Shown: in pieces, positions 1 to 5,124 of the stretch
Numbering within the stretch: position 1 is the stretch's first letter
Layout of the letters: each line of letters starts with the position of its first letter
NCBI GenBank assembly: GCA_016178435.1
Contig: JACOTK010000189.1
Location: 1-5,124, forward strand
Length of the DNA: 5,124 nucleotides
Source of the DNA: Actinomycetota bacterium
GTDB lineage: Bacteria > Actinomycetota > Acidimicrobiia > Acidimicrobiales > CADCSY01
Direction of reading: 5' to 3'
Notes under the pieces: model-generated
The model's input: the letters and a program-made list of their open reading frames with translations, nothing else
The model's database searches: none
Told to the model about the DNA's origin: nothing
Translations under genes and position numbers: made by a program

Positions 1-877
1 GGACGTGAAAGCTCGTCTCGCCTGCCGCCAGCGCCCCGACAGCCGAGCTGAACCCACCGGCTTGATCTGCCCCTGCCGGCAGATCCCTGGCCGCCCGGCC
101 GAGCAATGCCTCCCAGATCACCTGATGACGAACGATCCGGTCGAGCTCGCTCTCGCCGGCCACCCCGGCGAAGAGCGCCGGCAGGTCGCCGGGGTTGACG
201 TCGGTGGGGCCTGGGCCGAGGTGCATCACCGATCGTCGGTTCCCCGTTTGGCTCGACGACGCCCGTGGGATCTCCACCGAGGTCGGGAGGTCCACCGACA
301 GCGCCCCGAGGGGCTTGACGAAGTCGGTCAGCTCGTCGGAGCTCACAACGTCGACCCCGTCGAAGTTCAGGCCGACCATGTTGGCGACGGTCTCGGTCAG
401 GAGGTTGTCGTTGCCCAGGCTCGAAACCTCACGCAACGGACGAAGTCCGAACGACGCGACCTCGGCCATGATCCCGAGAGGGACGAAGATGATGTCGCCT
501 CCGCTTCGATCACGCTCGGGGACCAGGATGGCAAGCGATGCCGGCTGCCCCTGAGGATCCTCGAGCACCGCCAGGGTGAAGAGGGGCTTGACTGCCGCCA
601 ACGCCGAGGGGGTGGCACGACTGAGGCCCTCGGCGCTGCGCTTGTCGAGGGTGGGCTCGTTCAGGCCGAAGCCCAGGAATCCGGCAGCGATGGCACCGAT
701 CCCGACCATCGCCACGAGCAGCTCGAGGCCGAGATCGCCCCACCGCCGGCGACGCCGATCCCGACGCAGCTCGCGACGTGTCGGCGGCCCCTCGTCAGCG
801 TCCGCCGCCGTGGCGACGTCCCCGGGCTCCTGCACTGACTCGTGACTCGAGGACTTGATCTTCGTGGCCGGCGTCAT
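1..877 (-). CDS. LytR-CpsA-Psr (LCP)-like membrane protein, C-terminus cut by window edge
   Basis: The frame is open from ATG at 877 to the left edge, giving 292 residues without a stop; the C-terminus is outside the window. It has a cytoplasmic N-terminus with an arginine-rich stretch (about residues 34-45), then one hydrophobic membrane segment (about 51-72), then an extracytoplasmic LCP-like domain (about 99-256). Family members transfer undecaprenyl-linked glycopolymers onto peptidoglycan. The LCP fold is recognised from the strand pair around ASLAILVPERD and DIIFVPLG, the helix SLGNDNLLTETVANMVGLNF (153-172), the strand ending LGALSVDLP, and DRIVRHQ (246-252), which matches the late R-x-x-R-x-Q motif. 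The early catalytic motifs appear lost: the usual SxPRD arginine is replaced in FVPLGIM, and the R-x-R before the late motif reads FAGVAG. The start overlaps the nadD stop as ATGA, and AAGGAG directly abuts the ATG. An LCP gene after nadD is a common actinobacterial order. Membership of the fold is fairly sure; activity is doubtful. Confidence 0.82.
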   Translation of the reverse strand, partial: MTPATKIKSSSHESVQEPGDVATAADADEGPPTRRELRRDRRRRRWGDLGLELLVAMVGIGAIAAGFLGFGLNEPTLDKRSAEGLSRATPSALAAVKPLFTLAVLEDPQGQPASLAILVPERDRSGGDIIFVPLGIMAEVASFGLRPLREVSSLGNDNLLTETVANMVGLNFDGVDVVSSDELTDFVKPLGALSVDLPTSVEIPRASSSQTGNRRSVMHLGPGPTDVNPGDLPALFAGVAGESELDRIVRHQVIWEALLGRAARDLPAGADQAGGFSSAVGALAAGETSFHV

Positions 878-1458
878 CTCCTTTCAGCGTATAGACGTCG
901 ATCCGAGATCACGTGGATAACAGGTTCGGTCACCAACCACTTCAGCGGACGGCCGTCAGCCACCCGGGCACGCAGATCCGTGCTCGACACCTCGAGGCGG
1001 GGAACCTCGACCTGTTGTGCCTTCCAACCCTGCGGGACGGCCGTTGCCGGCGCTCCCGGTCGATTCACCACGACCAGGGCGGCGAGGTCGCGCAACTCGT
1101 CGGCACGCTCCCAGGTATGCAACAGATGTGCGGCGTCGCTTCCCATGATCAGGTGCAGCTCGGCATCCGGTTCCCGGAGGTGAAGCTCTGCGAGCGTTTC
1201 GGCGGTGTAGGATGGGCCGCCTCGATCGATCTCGATGCTGCTCGCCTCCAGGCCGGCAACATCGGCAACCGCTGCCTCGACCATCGCAAGGCGATCCAGA
1301 GCCGGGCTGACAGGAAGGCCGGCCTTCTGCCAGGGGTCGTTCGCAACGACAAGAAGAACCCGATCGAGACGGAGCTCATGCAGGACATTGATGGCCGTGA
1401 CGAGATGCCCGACATGGGGCGGATCGAACGTCCCGCCGAATACACCAAGACGTTTCAC
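874..1458 (-). CDS. nadD: Nicotinate-nucleotide adenylyltransferase NadD
   Basis: This 194-residue protein has the usual length for bacterial NadD, which joins nicotinate mononucleotide and ATP to form deamido-NAD in cytoplasmic NAD synthesis. The N-terminal nucleotidyltransferase signature GGTFDPPHVGH lies at residues 8-18, with the HxGH-type pair H15/H18. Other family marks are NDPWQK (40-45, substrate loop), SYTAETL (83-89), GSDA (106-109), W116, and the ATP-binding SSTDLRAR (158-165). The start is GTG at 1458, preceded by GAAGGG about six bases upstream; no better start lies nearby and the GGTFDPPH motif must be close to the N-terminus. The stop TGA overlaps the ATG of the LCP-like gene by four bases, so the two form an operon. 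It is transcribed divergently from the sigma gene, from an upstream region of 193 bp. No key residue is missing. Confidence 0.96.
   Translation of the reverse strand: MKRLGVFGGTFDPPHVGHLVTAINVLHELRLDRVLLVVANDPWQKAGLPVSPALDRLAMVEAAVADVAGLEASSIEIDRGGPSYTAETLAELHLREPDAELHLIMGSDAAHLLHTWERADELRDLAALVVVNRPGAPATAVPQGWKAQQVEVPRLEVSSTDLRARVADGRPLKWLVTEPVIHVISDRRLYAERR
878..884 (-). promoter_or_regulatory. Shine-Dalgarno abutting the LCP-like start codon
   Basis: The minus strand reads GAAAGGAG followed at once by ATG, inside the last codons of nadD. The spacing is essentially zero, shorter than the usual five to nine bases. Together with the ATGA stop/start overlap, this suggests that initiation depends on ribosomes terminating on nadD rather than on independent loading. 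Confidence 0.45.
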
Positions 1459-1463
1459 CGAAA

Positions 1464-1470
1464 TCCCTTC
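1464..1470 (-). promoter_or_regulatory. Ribosome binding site of nadD
   Basis: On the minus strand the sequence reads GAAGGGA about five bases before the GTG start of nadD. It supports the GTG choice over any downstream start. Confidence 0.6.
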
Positions 1471-1500
1471 AGTTGATGAGCAATGCGGTCGACGAAAAGA

Positions 1501-1510
1501 TCTCGCGAGA
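1501..1510. repeat. 10-bp perfect palindrome TCTCGCGAGA
   Basis: TCTCGCGAGA is its own reverse complement. It lies in the nadD–sigma intergenic region, about 43 bp upstream of the nadD start codon. It could be an operator half-site pair or a chance palindrome; flanking bases do not extend the symmetry. Confidence 0.3.
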
Positions 1511-1559
1511 CTTCTTACCGATCCGGACGGTCATGCCGAAGAGTAAGTCAAGGAGACAA

Positions 1560-1575
1560 GCACGGAAACCCGTGC
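1560..1575. repeat. 6-bp inverted repeat GCACGG-AAAC-CCGTGC
   Basis: The arms GCACGG (1560-1565) and CCGTGC (1570-1575) are perfectly complementary around a 4-base AAAC loop. As RNA this would be a stable short hairpin on either strand. No T-run follows on either side, so it is not an intrinsic terminator. Confidence 0.45.
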
Positions 1576-1578
1576 GTC

Positions 1579-1619
1579 CATTCCCCCTGGTGACGGGAGT
1601 CACGGTGAACGCGGGAATG
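1579..1619. repeat. Inverted repeat CATTCCC / GGGAATG enclosing GTGAC-GGGA-GTCAC
   Basis: The outer arms CATTCCC (1579-1585) and GGGAATG (1613-1619) are perfect complements. Inside them, GTGAC (1590-1594) and GTCAC (1599-1603) form a second perfect repeat around GGGA, which as RNA would be a GNRA-type tetraloop. The outer arms can also be read as two GGGAAT -35-like elements in opposite directions, one toward nadD and one toward the sigma gene. Whether the element acts as DNA or RNA cannot be told from the sequence. Confidence 0.45.
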
Positions 1620-1639
1620 ACCGCCGGTCACTTTTTGTT
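1614..1639 (+). promoter_or_regulatory. Candidate SigR/SigH-type ECF promoter, GGAAT-N18-GTT
   Basis: GGAAT (1614-1618, preceded by G) is followed after exactly 18 bases by GTT (1637-1639). This matches the known actinobacterial SigR consensus (GGAAT-N18-GTT) and resembles mycobacterial SigH promoters. Transcription would start about 5-8 bases after GTT, leaving a leader of only a few bases before the sigma ATG at 1652. The spacer contains the palindrome TGACC-GCC-GGTCA. Group 2 sigma genes under thiol-stress ECF control are known in Streptomyces and mycobacteria, so the context fits. Function is inferred only from the motif. Confidence 0.4.
1618..1630. repeat. Inverted repeat TGACC-GCC-GGTCA, possible operator in promoter spacer
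   Basis: The arms TGACC and GGTCA are perfect complements around GCC and are followed by CTTTTTG. The repeat falls between the candidate -35 and -10 elements, a usual place for a repressor site. A terminator reading is weak: the stem has only five pairs and the T-run is five bases long, just before a gene start. Confidence 0.35.
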
Positions 1640-1651
1640 GGATGGGGTGTT

Positions 1652-2479
1652 ATGAGAGATTCAGTCGGACAGTACCTACATGAGATCGGGCTCGTTCCCC
1701 TGCTCAACGCCGAGCAGGAGCGTGAGCTTTCCCAGAAGATCGAGGCCGGCCGTGCGGCTCAGGCCAAGATCGATGGCGGCGAGCGAGGCGTGGAGCTGAA
1801 GCGTGCCGTTCGGGAGGCAGCCCGCGCCCGCGACTACTTCATTCGGGCCAACCTCCGCCTGGTGGTCAGCATCGCCCGTCGTTACCCCCTGCCCTCGGGC
1901 ATGGATCTTCTCGACCTGATCCAGGAGGGCAACCTCGGCCTGGAGCATGCGGTCGAGAAGTTCGACTGGCGCAAGGGCTTCAAGTTCTCCACCTATGCCA
2001 CGTTCTGGATCCGCCAGGCCATCGGCCGTGCGCTCGATCAAAAGGCAAGCCTGGTGCGTCTCCCCAGCGAGCGTTCCGCCCAGCTCCGAGCCGCGCTCCG
2101 CGCCGTCTCGGGCGAGGGTGACGATCTCGACGACGAGCTGGCGAACCTGCACCGTCTGTCCACGCCCACCAGCCTCGATCGCACCATCGGCGAGGACGGC
2201 GACCAGGAGCTGGTCGACCTCATCCCCGACTCGGCGCCCGGTCCCGAGCACCTGGTCATCGAGCAACTGCAGGATGAGATGATCAACAGCCTGCTCGACA
2301 ACCTCGAGCCTCGGGCCCGCATCGCGGTGGAGCATCGCTTCGGGCTGCTCGACGGTCAGAAGCGCAGTTTCCGTGAGGTGGGCGAGGTGTTGGGTGTCAC
2401 CGCCGAGGCCGCTCGACGCATCGTCAAGCGGGCCGTGGAGGATCTCAAGCTGGATGCGGAGAGCATCGTCGCCGCCTGA
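1652..2479 (+). CDS. Sigma-70 family RNA polymerase sigma factor, group 2-like, with shortened region 3
   Basis: A 275-residue sigma factor that directs RNA polymerase to a promoter set; it lacks region 1.1. Region 1.2 is at the very N-terminus (RDSVGQYLHEIG). Region 2 spans about 60-130, with ANLRLVVSIARRY (66-78), LLDLIQEGNLGL (86-97) and FSTYATFWIRQAI (112-124). A finger-like GEDGDQELVDLIPDS segment (180-194) precedes region 4 (about 212-266), whose helix-turn-helix reads FREVGEVLGVT then AEAARRIVKRAVEDL. Oddities: the aromatic dyad is F118-W119 instead of WW, the E. coli T440 position is G125, and the recognition helix has AEAARRIV where RERIRQIE is usual. Between RLP (136-138) and SLD (174-176) it has fewer residues than mycobacterial SigB. 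ATG at 1652 is the only ATG, GTG or TTG start in frame after a stop at 1544; a weak GGGG lies 4 bases upstream. It could be a divergent SigB/HrdD relative. Confidence 0.93.
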   Translation: MRDSVGQYLHEIGLVPLLNAEQERELSQKIEAGRAAQAKIDGGERGVELKRAVREAARARDYFIRANLRLVVSIARRYPLPSGMDLLDLIQEGNLGLEHAVEKFDWRKGFKFSTYATFWIRQAIGRALDQKASLVRLPSERSAQLRAALRAVSGEGDDLDDELANLHRLSTPTSLDRTIGEDGDQELVDLIPDSAPGPEHLVIEQLQDEMINSLLDNLEPRARIAVEHRFGLLDGQKRSFREVGEVLGVTAEAARRIVKRAVEDLKLDAESIVAA

Positions 2480-2518
2480 CCTCCACGTCGGGGTCGAAGT
2501 CGCTTTGCCTGTGACCCG

Positions 2519-3886
2519 ATGATCCGCCACGCTGGTGCGATGCCTCCCCAGCATTGGTCACCGACGTCATGGCAGCAACACCCTGCTGCTCAACAGCCCG
2601 ATTGGCCCGACCACGCCGAGCTGGACACCGTCCTCAAACAGCTTTCGACCTTTCCCCCGCTGGTGTTCGCAGGTGAGGCCCGTGCGCTCACCGCAGGGCT
2701 GGCCCAGGTCGCCGACGGCAGGGCTTTTCTGTTGCAGGCAGGTGACTGTGCCGAGTCCTTCGACTCGTTCTCGGCCGACGCCATTCGCGACAAGCTGCGG
2801 GTCATCCTGCAGATGGCCGTGGTGTTGACCTACAGCTCGGGCGTGCCGGTCGTGAAGGTCGGACGCATCGCCGGCCAGTTCGCCAAGCCGCGTTCGTCGC
2901 CGACCGAACGCGTCGGCGATATCGAGCTGCCATCGTTCCGCGGCCACATCGTCAACGACATCGCGCCGACACCGGCCGCCCGCGTCCCCGACCCCGGCCG
3001 GCTCCTCACCGCCTACCACCAGTCGGCTTCCACGTTGAACCTGTTGCGCGCCTTCACCAAAGGTGGCTTCGCCGACCTGTCCCAGGTGCACACATGGACC
3101 CAGGAGTTCGTCGCAAGCAGCAACGAGGGTCGCCGCTACGAGGTCATCGCCGAGGAGATCGATCGGGCGATGCGCTTCATGGAGGCCTGCGGCATCAACC
3201 TCAGGGCCGAGCAACGGCTGCACCAGGTCGACTTCTACACCAGCCACGAGGCGCTGATCCTGGGCTACGAGGAAGCCCTCACCCGTCAGGACTCCCTGAC
3301 CGGCGACTGGTACGACTGCTCCGCTCACATGTTGTGGATCGGCGAGCGCACCCGCGACCCCGAGGGCGCCCATGTCGAGTTCCTCAGCGGTGTCGGCAAC
3401 CCGATCGGCTGCAAGATCGGACCGACCGTCACGACCGATGAGATCATCGAGTTGTGCGGACGACTCAACCCCGAGAGGACACCCGGTCGGCTCACGTTGA
3501 TCTCACGGATGGGGGCGGATCATGTCGGTGAGAACCTGCCACCGCTCGTGCGAGCGGTACGCGACGCCGGCCATCCGGTCGTGTGGGCCTGTGACCCCAT
3601 GCACGGCAACACGTTCACCTCCGACAGCGGACACAAGACCCGCCACCTCGATGCCGTCCTTGCCGAGATCAGTGCGTTCTTCGCCGTTCACCGGGCCGAG
3701 GGAACATGGCCCGGTGGTGTCCACATCGAGCTGACGGGCGAGAACGTCACCGAATGCCTCGGTGGCGCCGAGGAGATCCTCGACGCCCATCTCGACCAAC
3801 GCTACGAGACCATGTGCGACCCTCGCCTCAACGCCCGCCAGAGCCTCGACCTCGCCTTCCAACTGGCCGAGCTCCTGCGCTCCTAG
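2519..3886 (+). CDS. aroG: Class II 3-deoxy-D-arabino-heptulosonate 7-phosphate (DAHP) synthase
   Basis: This 455-residue enzyme condenses phosphoenolpyruvate and erythrose 4-phosphate, the entry step of the shikimate pathway to aromatic amino acids. It belongs to the class II (plant/mycobacterial) family. The metal ligands of Mycobacterium tuberculosis AroG (Cys87, His369, Glu411, Asp441) correspond to C77 in QAGDCAES, H362 in DPMHGN, E404 in VHIELTGENVTEC and D434 in CDPRLN. Substrate-binding segments are also intact: GRIAGQFAKPRS, WIGERTR (273-279), CKIGP (298-302) and SRMGADH. Helices around 158-228 match the regulatory insertion of the family. The N-terminus is about ten residues shorter than in M. 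tuberculosis. M8 (ATG at 2540), just before the conserved HWSPTSW, is an equally plausible start; neither has a clear Shine-Dalgarno. The gene lies 39 bp after the sigma gene with no terminator between, so read-through is likely. Confidence 0.97.
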   Translation: MIRHAGAMPPQHWSPTSWQQHPAAQQPDWPDHAELDTVLKQLSTFPPLVFAGEARALTAGLAQVADGRAFLLQAGDCAESFDSFSADAIRDKLRVILQMAVVLTYSSGVPVVKVGRIAGQFAKPRSSPTERVGDIELPSFRGHIVNDIAPTPAARVPDPGRLLTAYHQSASTLNLLRAFTKGGFADLSQVHTWTQEFVASSNEGRRYEVIAEEIDRAMRFMEACGINLRAEQRLHQVDFYTSHEALILGYEEALTRQDSLTGDWYDCSAHMLWIGERTRDPEGAHVEFLSGVGNPIGCKIGPTVTTDEIIELCGRLNPERTPGRLTLISRMGADHVGENLPPLVRAVRDAGHPVVWACDPMHGNTFTSDSGHKTRHLDAVLAEISAFFAVHRAEGTWPGGVHIELTGENVTECLGGAEEILDAHLDQRYETMCDPRLNARQSLDLAFQLAELLRS

Positions 3887-4076
3887 AGTTGCGTTCACCG
3901 TTCCAACCAGTGCAGCCGGTCTTCTCCGCTCCGGCGTCAACCAGAAACGGGTGAGCGGTCTCCAGTTCACATGCTCGAGACAGACGAAACCCAAGACGTG
4001 GGAGCTGACCCACCGGCTGACCGCATGCACCGGCGAGCCCGCCTTTCCCCCTGCGGGCCCATGCCATGATGGGTTC
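3887..4076. other. Intergenic region between DAHP synthase and the broken oxidoreductase
   Basis: About 190 bp with no convincing gene, promoter or intrinsic terminator. It holds GCCGG (3915-3919) and CCGGC (3931-3935), a weak 5-bp repeat without a T-run. It also holds a direct repeat CACCGGC at 4011-4017 and 4028-4034, spaced 17 bp start to start, and CCCAT (4058-4062)/ATGGG (4069-4073), a 5-bp inverted repeat just before the next start codon. Any of these may be chance in GC-rich sequence. Confidence 0.5.
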
Positions 4077-5124
4077 ATGGCCGCCACTGTTGACTACGAC
4101 GCCGTCGTGGTCGGGGCCGGTCCCAATGGCCTCGCAGCTGCCATCACGCTCGCCCAATCGGGCGCATCGGTGCTGGTGCTCGAAGCGGCGGGCTCGCCCG
4201 GAGGCGGTACACGTTCTGCCGAGCTGACACTGCCCGGTTTCGTCCACGACGTCTGCTCAGCCGTCCATCCCATCTGGTCTGGGACTACCCCGAGATCGAT
4301 CTGGCCCATCCGCTCGACGACGGCCCCGCCGCGATGCTGGTCCGCTCGATCGACCGAACGGGCGAGGCGCTGGGGACGCCCAGGGCGTATCGCCGGTTGA
4401 TCGCTCCGCTGCTCGACGCGTGGGATCGCGGCCTGGGCGACCAGGTGCTGGGTCCCGCGATGAGGCTGCCGAAGGCCCCGAACGCGTTTGCCCGCTTCGG
4501 CGTGCGAACGCTGCTGCCACCCACCCTTGTCGGCTCCCTGATCCTGCGCGACCAGCGCGGCGCAGGCCTGTTCGCCGGCCTCGCTGCACATTCGTTCACC
4601 GATCTCGCTCATCCGTTGGCGGGCACCGGCGCCGCGCTGGTCTTCGCCGTTGCCGCCCATCACACCGGCTGGCCGGTCGTCCGCGGCGGCAGCGAACGCA
4701 TCACCGATGCGATGGTGTCCCTCCTCACCTCATTGGGGGGCAAGGTGGAGACGAACCGGCAGGTCGCCGGACTCGGCGAGCTTCCCTCGTGCCGGGTGGT
4801 CCTGTTCGACACCTCGCCACGCCAACTCGTCGCCATCGCCGGCGGCGACCTGTCGCCACGCTACCGTCGACGTCTCGAGCGATTCCGTCCGGGACCCGGC
4901 TCGTTCAAGCTCGACTACGCGCTCGACGGACCGATGCCGTGGAAGTCGGAGGCCTGTCGACGTGCGGGGACGGTGCATCTGGGGGCAACGATCGAGGAGA
5001 TCGTTCGAAGCGAACGAGACGTGGTCAACGCAAGGGTCCCCGATCGTCCCTTCGTCCTGGTGGCTCAGCAGTCGATCATCGACCCAACCCGCGCCCCGGA
5101 GGGAAAGCACACCCTCTGGGCCTA
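4077..5124 (+). pseudogene. FAD-dependent phytoene-dehydrogenase-like oxidoreductase, frameshifted and cut by window edge
   Basis: ATG at 4077 opens an FAD-binding Rossmann fold: VVVGAGPNG (10-18), E36 ending the second strand, and GGGTRS (42-47), then LPGFVHDVCSAVHP. After that the frame becomes nonsense and stops at 4400, giving only 107 residues. A different frame, one base back from codon 4271, resumes the same family at HLVWDYPEIDLAHPLDDG and stays open for 284 codons to the right edge. It carries VVRGGSERITDAM, SFKLDYALDGPMPW and IDPTRAPEGKHTLWA, all typical of the COG1233-type amine oxidase/phytoene desaturase family. Homologues, as I remember them, carry about 15 residues between AVHP and HGLxW that are absent here, so a deletion of length 3n+1 (about 40-50 bases) explains both the gap and the shift. 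Substrate is unknown; some relatives act on carotenoids. The rest of the gene looks healthy, so a recent mutation or assembly error is possible. The ATG has no clear ribosome binding site. Confidence 0.8.

Noticed and set aside
5..838. Plus-strand 277-codon open frame
   Set aside because: It lies antisense to the LCP-like gene, its translation is low-complexity R/P/G/A-rich with no recognisable domain, and the opposite strand explains the region fully.
1618..1637. Intrinsic terminator (TGACC-GCC-GGTCA then CTTTTTG)
   Set aside because: The stem has only five pairs, the T-run is short, and the site is just upstream of a gene start between promoter-like elements, so an operator is a better reading.
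1473..1655. 60-codon plus-strand frame overlapping the sigma start by ATGA
   Set aside because: It starts with TTG or ATG without a ribosome binding site, resembles no family I know, and covers the inverted repeats and promoter-like elements. The overlap is suggestive, but I think it is chance.
1676..2554. Minus-strand 292-codon frame opposite the sigma gene
   Set aside because: It is a shadow frame typical of high-GC coding sequence; the plus-strand sigma factor domains are unmistakable.
2567..3373. Minus-strand 268-codon frame opposite DAHP synthase
   Set aside because: The plus strand encodes a complete class II DAHP synthase with all catalytic residues here.
3762..4076. Upstream extension of the oxidoreductase frame into the DAHP synthase gene
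   Set aside because: This stretch is a shadow of the DAHP synthase C-terminus plus intergenic sequence; the FAD-binding fold must begin close to the ATG at 4077.
4265..4280. Programmed -1 frameshift in the oxidoreductase
   Set aside because: There is no X XXY YYZ slippery heptamer at the switch point, and a -1 slip would still leave about 15 family residues missing. A deletion explains both facts.
4094..4663. Minus-strand 189-codon frame
   Set aside because: It is antisense to both parts of the oxidoreductase, which show clear family motifs on the plus strand.
1..5124. A novel defence, mobile or biosynthetic system
   Set aside because: All genes fall in known housekeeping or general oxidoreductase families, and nothing seen on either strand suggests integrases, toxins, arrays or repeats of such systems.

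Overview
The window is a GC-rich chromosomal segment, most likely from an actinobacterium. The supports are the high-GC wobble positions, a class II DAHP synthase resembling mycobacterial AroG, an nadD–LCP gene pair, and a short group-2-like sigma factor. Acidimicrobiia would fit, but that is a guess from general resemblance. Most of the content is housekeeping. I see no CRISPR array, tRNA, rRNA, insertion sequence or phage gene.

Layout. On the minus strand, nadD (1458-874, GTG start) runs into a membrane-anchored LytR-CpsA-Psr-like gene (877 to the left edge, incomplete) with a 4-bp ATGA overlap, so the two look translationally coupled. A divergent intergenic region (1459-1651) is dense in inverted repeats and holds a good match to a SigR/SigH-type promoter (GGAAT-N18-GTT) just before the next gene. 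On the plus strand, a 275-residue sigma-70-family factor (1652-2479) is followed after 39 bp by a class II DAHP synthase (2519-3886), the first enzyme of the shikimate pathway. After about 190 bp of non-coding sequence, an FAD-dependent phytoene-dehydrogenase-like oxidoreductase starts at 4077. It is broken by an internal frameshift near 4271 and then stays open in another frame to the right edge.

Two of the real reading frames, the LCP-like gene and the second half of the oxidoreductase, run off the window edges and were found by translating the sequence by hand.

How they fit together: nadD makes NAD precursors. The LCP-like protein belongs to the cell-envelope glycopolymer family, but its catalytic arginine motifs look degraded. 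The sigma factor may sit downstream of a thiol-stress type ECF sigma, and the DAHP synthase could be read through from it. The points most worth a second look are the sigma gene's control region, the sigma factor's shortened region 3 and altered DNA-contact residues, the pseudo-LCP protein, and the deletion-like scar in the oxidoreductase.
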